This document shows positions 58,983 through 64,000 of a stretch of 64,000 nucleotides of DNA, piece after piece; the first letter of the stretch is position 1, and each line of letters opens with the position of its first letter. The translations under genes were made by a program, and so were the position numbers. The DNA lies in assembly GCA_900320245.1 (NCBI GenBank), contig ONRP01000002.1, positions 1-64,000 of the forward strand. Reading direction: 5' to 3'. The DNA is from an uncultured Prevotellaceae bacterium (GTDB lineage Bacteria > Bacteroidota > Bacteroidia > Bacteroidales > Muribaculaceae). The notes under the pieces were generated by a model, which did no database searches, had not been told where the DNA came from, and saw nothing but the letters and a program-made list of their open reading frames with translations.

Positions 58983-61900
58983 TTGAACAATACAAGACGT
59001 TTCATACCGGTGCTCATCATCACGATGGTGGTCATTCTTGCTGCCTGCAGCAACAAGACCAACACCGCGCGTTCACGTTTCTGGCACTCGTTCACCACCA
59101 AGTACAACGTCTACTTCCACGGCAAGACCAACTACGACGAGCAGATGAAGGAGATGATGGACAATTACGAGGACGACTACTCCCAGCGCTTGTACATGCA
59201 TCCTGCCGAAGCCCGATCCAACCCCAAGGCTCCGCAGCCCGGCGGCAGTTTTGACCGCACCATCGAGAAGATGGAGAAGGCCATCGCGCTGCACTCCATC
59301 AAGAAAAAGCCCAAACGCAAGGCCGGTAAAGGCCGCGACCCGAAATACCAGGAATGGCTCTCCCGAGACGAGTACAACCCCTACCTGCACAACGCATGGT
59401 ACCTGATGGCCAAAGCCCAATACATGAAGGGCGACTTCCTGGATGCCGCAGCCACCTTCCGCTACATCGCCCGCCACTTCACGTGGAAGCATGACCTGGT
59501 ACAGGAGTGCCAGGTGCGCGAAGCCCTGTGTTACTGTGCCTTGGGTTGGGTCACCGAGGCCGACAACGTGCTCACCCACATCCATCTCGACGAAATCACC
59601 AACAAGCGCGTCCGCTCGTTGGCCTATGCCGCTTTTGCCGACTACTATGTCAAAGCGCAGCAGCCCGAGGAAGCCATCCCCTATCTGTCAAAAGCAATCA
59701 AGGGCTTCAAGGGCAACGAGAAGGCCCGCATGAGTTTCCTGCTCGGACAACTCTATGAAGATGTCGGGGACAAGCGCAACGCCTATCTGGCCTACAAGCA
59801 GGCAGGCAGCGGCAGCAGTTCGACCTACCGCACCAAGTTCAACGCGCGCATCAAGCAGAGCGCAGTGTATGAGGGCGCCAACATCGCCAGCGAGGTCAAG
59901 GCCCTGAAGCGCATGACCCGCTATGACCGCAACAAGGACTATCTGGACCAGATCTACTACGCCATCGGCAACCTGTACCTCACCCACGGCGATACGCTCA
60001 GCGCCATCGAGAACTACAGGCTCGCTGCCGAAAAGAGCACCCGCAACGGCGTGGACAAAGCCATCAGCCAACTCACGCTGGGCGGCATCTACTTCGCCCG
60101 ACGCCAATATGACGATGCACAGGTGTGCTATGCCGAGGCCATTCCGCTGATCAACGATGACTACCCCAACTACAATATGCTCAAGAAGCGCAGCGACGTG
60201 CTTGACGAACTCGCTGTGTATTCGCAAAATGTGACGTTGCAGGACTCGTTGCTCACGCTGGCCAAGATGACCCCCGAAGAGCAGAAGGCCGTTATCGCCA
60301 AAATCATCGAGGAACTGAAGAAAAAAGAGAAAGAAGAGGCCGAGAATGCCGCGCGCGAGGAATACCTCGCACAACAGGGCGCCAAGGGCAGCCCGTTGGG
60401 CAACAAGGGCAACGAGCCCTCGACCTACACCATGAACACCGACAACTCATGGTACTTCTATAACGCGCCGGTCAAGAATGCCGGTAAAACGCAGTTCCAA
60501 CAGCAATGGGGCAACCGCAAACTCGAGGACAACTGGCGACGCCGCAACAAGAGCACCTTCTCGTTCACCGACGAGGAGGCCGACAGCCTCATGGCCGCGA
60601 TGGCCGACAGCGTGGTCGTCGATGAGAACGGCGACACCGTGAAAGTCGATCTCGAGGCCCTCAAGCGCGCCGAGGACCCACACTACGAAGAATTCTACCT
60701 CAAGCAGATTCCCAAGACCGAAGAAGACATCCAGTCGGCCCACGAGATCATTCAGGAGGGACTCTACAATATGGGCATCATCCTCAAGGACAAGATGGAG
60801 GACTATGATGCCGCAGCCTATGAGTTCAACCAACTGCTGGATCTGTACCCCGACAACACCTACCGTCTGGACGTGTACTATAATATGTACATGATGTACA
60901 TGCGCAACCAACAGGACGCCGATGCCGAACCTTATCGGGAAATGATTCTCGACGAGTTCCCGGATTCCAAGTACGGTATGGCCATGCAGGACCCCAACTA
61001 TCTGGAGAACCTCAAGAATATGGGCCGCGACCAGGAGAACATGTACGAGGCGGCCTATGCCAACTACCTGGCCAACAACCACGCTGCCGTCCACGAGGCC
61101 TACGCCGAGATGATGCGCAAGTACCCGCTGTCCAAGATCATGCCCAAGTTCATGTTCATCGACGCGCTGAGTTACCTGACCGAGAAGAACCACGACAAGT
61201 TCAAAGAGACGCTCAAGGACATGCTGCAGCGCTATCCGCAGACCGACATCACCCCCGTGGCATCCGAGATTGTCAAGCAACTCAACCAGGGCCGTCGACT
61301 CGAGGGAGGCAGCAGCAACATGCGCGGCATGTTGTGGACCACGCGCCTGAGCAACGATACCACACCCCAGGCATTGGAGCGCACGTTCACCCCGTTTGCC
61401 GAGGACAACGACAAGCCGCAGGTGTTTATCCTGCTCTATCCCAGCGACAGCATCAACTCCAACATGCTGCTCTATGAGGTGGCACGCCACAACTTCAACT
61501 CCTTCAAGGTCAAGGACTATGACATCGAACAGATGAACTTCGGCACGCTGGGCCTGCTGATAGTCAAGGGAATGGACAACTTCAAGGAGGCCACCAACTA
61601 CCGCAGCCAGTTTGAGAAGGACAACACCATCAACGTGCCGCGACAGGTGCACTACGTCATCATCAGTGTCGACAACTTCAACCTGCTGCTGAACGAGGGC
61701 CGCACCTTCGAGGACTACTTCAACTACCTGGAGGAGAAGAACGACAAGGAACACAGCGACCTCGAGAAGAAAGAACTCGACGAGGCCGAGAAGAAGGCCC
61801 TTGAGGAGGCCGAAGCCGAGGAAGCCGCAGAGCGCGAACGTGAGCGTCTCGAGGCCGAGCAGATTGCTCGCGAGGAAGCCGAACTCGCCCGACAGGATGC

Positions 61901-62813
61901 CGAAGCCAAGGCACTCGAGCAGGCCGAGGAAAAAGCACGACTCGAGGCCGAAGCCGCCGAGCAGGCACGCATCGAGGCCGAGAAGAAGGCCCAGCAGGAG
62001 GCTGAGCGCCAGCAGATCAAGGCCAGCGATTACCGCAACCGCTCTACCGTCGCAACCGGCCAGACGCAACTCAGCGAGAAGGAGCGCAAAGCCCAGGAAC
62101 GTGCCGAGGAAGAGCACCTGAAGCAACTCGAGCGCGAAGCCAAGGCCCGCGAGAAAGCCGAACGCAAACGCCAAAAGGAAATCGAGGACAGCATCAAGAA
62201 GGAACAGAAGCACCAGCGCAAACTGGACCGCATCGCCGAGATAGCCGAGCAAGACTCCATCGAGCAGGCCGAGCGTGAGAAAGAGAAAGAACGTGACTTC
62301 CGCTACAAGTGGCGCGAAGACTCGGCCAAGGCCGCCTACAAGGCTGCACAGCAAGCCAAGAAGGATGCCAAGAAGGCTAAAGAGCAGGCACGCAAAGATA
62401 AGCAGAAAGAGCGTAAAGAACTCGCCAAGCAGCGTGAGAAAGAACGCAAAGAAAAGGCCAAGCAGCGAGAACGAGAACGCAAGGAGAAGCAGAAAGAGCG
62501 CAAAGAGCAGGCCAAGCAACGCGACCAGGAGCGCAAGCAGCGGCAGAAGGACCGTGAGCAGGAGCGTAAGGAAAAGGCCGAGGAGCGCAAACAGCAGGCC
62601 AAGGACCGAGACCGGGATAAGGACAAAAACAATCCCAAGTCCGGGCAATCCGGTGGCACCGGGCAGCCCTCCAAATCCAGCGACTCCAACGACTCTGCCC
62701 AACCCTCCAAGGACAGTGGCGCCAGCCAGTCCAGCGACACCAATGCCAACAGCCAGCCCGGCAACGACAAGTCCACGCCGCGCTCTGTCAAGCCTGACAA
62801 GAAGAACGACTAA
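58983..62813 (+). CDS. porW: PorW/SprE-like type IX secretion lipoprotein
   Basis: 1276 residues from a TTG at 58983 (TTG start). No ATG fits well: with TTG the N-terminus is a lipoprotein signal (NNTRRFIPVLIITMVVILAA then Cys), whereas the first ATG (59023) would leave it only 8 residues. After the lipid Cys comes the SprE/PorW-type start (RFWHSFTTKYNVYFHGKTNY), then TPR-like helical repeats (about 100-600), and a very long charged coiled-coil/disordered end rich in Lys/Glu/Arg/Gln. PorW links the T9SS machinery to its regulator. Followed after 24 bases by a porX-like gene. Family by recognition, not search. Confidence 0.75.
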   Translation: MNNTRRFIPVLIITMVVILAACSNKTNTARSRFWHSFTTKYNVYFHGKTNYDEQMKEMMDNYEDDYSQRLYMHPAEARSNPKAPQPGGSFDRTIEKMEKAIALHSIKKKPKRKAGKGRDPKYQEWLSRDEYNPYLHNAWYLMAKAQYMKGDFLDAAATFRYIARHFTWKHDLVQECQVREALCYCALGWVTEADNVLTHIHLDEITNKRVRSLAYAAFADYYVKAQQPEEAIPYLSKAIKGFKGNEKARMSFLLGQLYEDVGDKRNAYLAYKQAGSGSSSTYRTKFNARIKQSAVYEGANIASEVKALKRMTRYDRNKDYLDQIYYAIGNLYLTHGDTLSAIENYRLAAEKSTRNGVDKAISQLTLGGIYFARRQYDDAQVCYAEAIPLINDDYPNYNMLKKRSDVLDELAVYSQNVTLQDSLLTLAKMTPEEQKAVIAKIIEELKKKEKEEAENAAREEYLAQQGAKGSPLGNKGNEPSTYTMNTDNSWYFYNAPVKNAGKTQFQQQWGNRKLEDNWRRRNKSTFSFTDEEADSLMAAMADSVVVDENGDTVKVDLEALKRAEDPHYEEFYLKQIPKTEEDIQSAHEIIQEGLYNMGIILKDKMEDYDAAAYEFNQLLDLYPDNTYRLDVYYNMYMMYMRNQQDADAEPYREMILDEFPDSKYGMAMQDPNYLENLKNMGRDQENMYEAAYANYLANNHAAVHEAYAEMMRKYPLSKIMPKFMFIDALSYLTEKNHDKFKETLKDMLQRYPQTDITPVASEIVKQLNQGRRLEGGSSNMRGMLWTTRLSNDTTPQALERTFTPFAEDNDKPQVFILLYPSDSINSNMLLYEVARHNFNSFKVKDYDIEQMNFGTLGLLIVKGMDNFKEATNYRSQFEKDNTINVPRQVHYVIISVDNFNLLLNEGRTFEDYFNYLEEKNDKEHSDLEKKELDEAEKKALEEAEAEEAAERERERLEAEQIAREEAELARQDAEAKALEQAEEKARLEAEAAEQARIEAEKKAQQEAERQQIKASDYRNRSTVATGQTQLSEKERKAQERAEEEHLKQLEREAKAREKAERKRQKEIEDSIKKEQKHQRKLDRIAEIAEQDSIEQAEREKEKERDFRYKWREDSAKAAYKAAQQAKKDAKKAKEQARKDKQKERKELAKQREKERKEKAKQRERERKEKQKERKEQAKQRDQERKQRQKDREQERKEKAEERKQQAKDRDRDKDKNNPKSGQSGGTGQPSKSSDSNDSAQPSKDSGASQSSDTNANSQPGNDKSTPRSVKPDKKND

Positions 62814-62837
62814 CACGATAACAACGATACTAAACGC

Positions 62838-64000
62838 ATGAGTAAAGAAAGAATTCTGTGGGCCGACGACGAAATCGACCTGTTGAAGCCCCACATCCTG
62901 TTCCTCCAGAACAAGGGCTACGAGGTGGAAACGGTCACCAACGGACGTGACGCCCTCGATGCCCTGGGCAGCCAGATCTTCAACCTCATCATCCTCGACG
63001 AGAACATGCCGGGTATCAGCGGCCTTGAGGCCCTGCAGCGCATCAAAATCATGCAGCCCAATGTGCCCGTCATCATGATTACCAAGAGCGAGGAAGAGGA
63101 CATCATGAACCAGGCCATCGGCAGCGAGATCGCCGACTACCTCATCAAGCCCGTCAACCCGATGCAGATTCTGCTGTCCATCAAGAAGAACCTGCACAGC
63201 GAGGCCCTTATCACCGAGAAAGTGACCGGGGACTACCAGCAGGAATTCATGCGCATCAGCCAGATGATCAACACGGCACAGACCATCGAGGACTGGTATG
63301 AACTATATGCCACCCTCGTGCGGTGGGAACTCACCCTGTCCAACGCCGACACCAACATGGACGAGATGCTCAGGATGCAGAAGACCGAGGCCAACAGTGC
63401 CTTTGCCAAATTTGTCAAGCGCAACTACGAGGACTGGCTCACCAAGCCCGAACACCCCCTGCGCAGCAACGAGTTGTTCAAGACCAAGGTGCTGCCGCTG
63501 CTCGACAAGGGCGAGAAGGTGTGCTTCGTCGTCATCGACAACTTCAGGCTGGACCAGTGGCGCACCGTGAGCCCCCTGCTGGCCGACTATTTCAATATCG
63601 AGAGCGAGGAACTCTACACGACCATCCTGCCCACAGCGACACAGTATGCCCGCAACGCCATCTTCTCGGGACTGATGCCCGTCGACATCGAGCAGATGTT
63701 CCCCGACCTGTGGGTCGATGAGGAGAGCGAGGAGGGCAAGAACCTGAACGAGGCACCCCTAATCCAGACACTGCTCGACCGCTACCGCCGCAAGGTGCAC
63801 TTCTCTTACAGCAAGATGAACGACAGCGCCGCCGGTGACAAACTGATGCAGAACTTCGGCATGTTCAAGAACTACGAACTCAACGTGCTGGTGTTCAACT
63901 TTGTGGATATGCTCTCGCACGCGCGCACCGAGTCCAAGATGATCCGCGAGTTGGCCAACAGCGACGAGGCCTACCGCTCGCTCACCAAGTCATGGTTCAT
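62838..64000 (+). CDS. porX: PorX-like response regulator with PglZ domain (partial)
   Basis: Starts MSKERILWADDEIDLLKPHI; 387 residues are visible and the end is cut by the window. Residues 1-120 form a receiver domain: WADDEIDLL (acidic pocket), LIILDENMPGISGLEAL (phospho-Asp) and YLIKPVNPMQIL (Lys). Beyond about 200 the sequence fits a PglZ/alkaline-phosphatase-like domain (CFVVIDNFRLDQWRTVSPLL, LPTATQYARNAIFSGLMP). PorX controls type IX secretion expression in Bacteroidetes, together with a PorY-type kinase not seen here. Adjacent to porW, as fits. Confidence 0.85.
   Translation, partial: MSKERILWADDEIDLLKPHILFLQNKGYEVETVTNGRDALDALGSQIFNLIILDENMPGISGLEALQRIKIMQPNVPVIMITKSEEEDIMNQAIGSEIADYLIKPVNPMQILLSIKKNLHSEALITEKVTGDYQQEFMRISQMINTAQTIEDWYELYATLVRWELTLSNADTNMDEMLRMQKTEANSAFAKFVKRNYEDWLTKPEHPLRSNELFKTKVLPLLDKGEKVCFVVIDNFRLDQWRTVSPLLADYFNIESEELYTTILPTATQYARNAIFSGLMPVDIEQMFPDLWVDEESEEGKNLNEAPLIQTLLDRYRRKVHFSYSKMNDSAAGDKLMQNFGMFKNYELNVLVFNFVDMLSHARTESKMIRELANSDEAYRSLTKSWF

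Noticed and set aside
60447-63197. 916-codon - strand frame
   Set aside because: Shadow of the porW-like gene; low-complexity Leu/Val/Phe repeats mirror the Lys/Glu coding strand.

Overview
The window is a piece of a Bacteroidales chromosome (Prevotellaceae- or Muribaculaceae-like) carrying one apparently complete integrated siphovirus-type prophage of about 40.3 kb. The host assignment rests on TAnnTTTG-type -7 promoter boxes, secreted proteins ending in dockerin-like repeats, and type IX secretion genes (porW/sprE-like and porX-like) at the right edge. No database search was possible, so names rest on motifs, gene order and family knowledge.

Left host part (1-9413): the end of a probable secreted protein; a 786-residue secreted dockerin protein flanked by intergenic repeat elements; rnhB; an ispB-like polyprenyl synthase; polA, whose proofreading domain looks catalytically dead; and a tRNA-Pro(CGG) gene that is the phage integration site.

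Prophage (9417-49694): bounded by a 17-bp duplication of the tRNA 3' end (attL 9400-9416, attR 49678-49694), with matching arm-type repeats inside both ends. Only the integrase (left end) and an XRE repressor (right end) clearly read on the + strand. Everything else reads on the - strand, from right to left: early regulators and a zinc-finger/SF3 primase-helicase; small early proteins; a tRNA-like gap; tail fibre; an EEP-domain protein; holin, amidase and probable u-spanin; a hairpin-rich gap; a membrane protein with its own promoter; an operon of small proteins behind a leader with three mutually complementary segments; an iteron-like gap; then the late genes (ClpP-type protease/scaffold, major capsid, PRTase-like, PLD-like, terminases, portal, connectors, tape measure, distal tail).

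Three copies of a 16-bp dyad (TACAA-N6-TTGTA type) lie at the repressor/early-gene divide and before two other - strand units, suggesting one repressor controls all three. The late region is cut by terminator-plus-promoter pairs before the 357-residue structural gene and before the tape-measure gene.

Right host part (49695-64000): the original tRNA-Pro terminator, an AraC regulator, folK, the infB-nusA-rimP operon, two secreted proteins (dockerin and beta-helix types), a small membrane protein, a porW/sprE-like lipoprotein and the start of a porX-like response regulator cut by the window edge.

The least explained parts are non-coding: the 34.9-35.1 kb leader, the 36.1-36.6 kb hairpin cluster, the 43.2-43.4 kb tRNA-like sequences and the 32.1-32.3 kb iterons.
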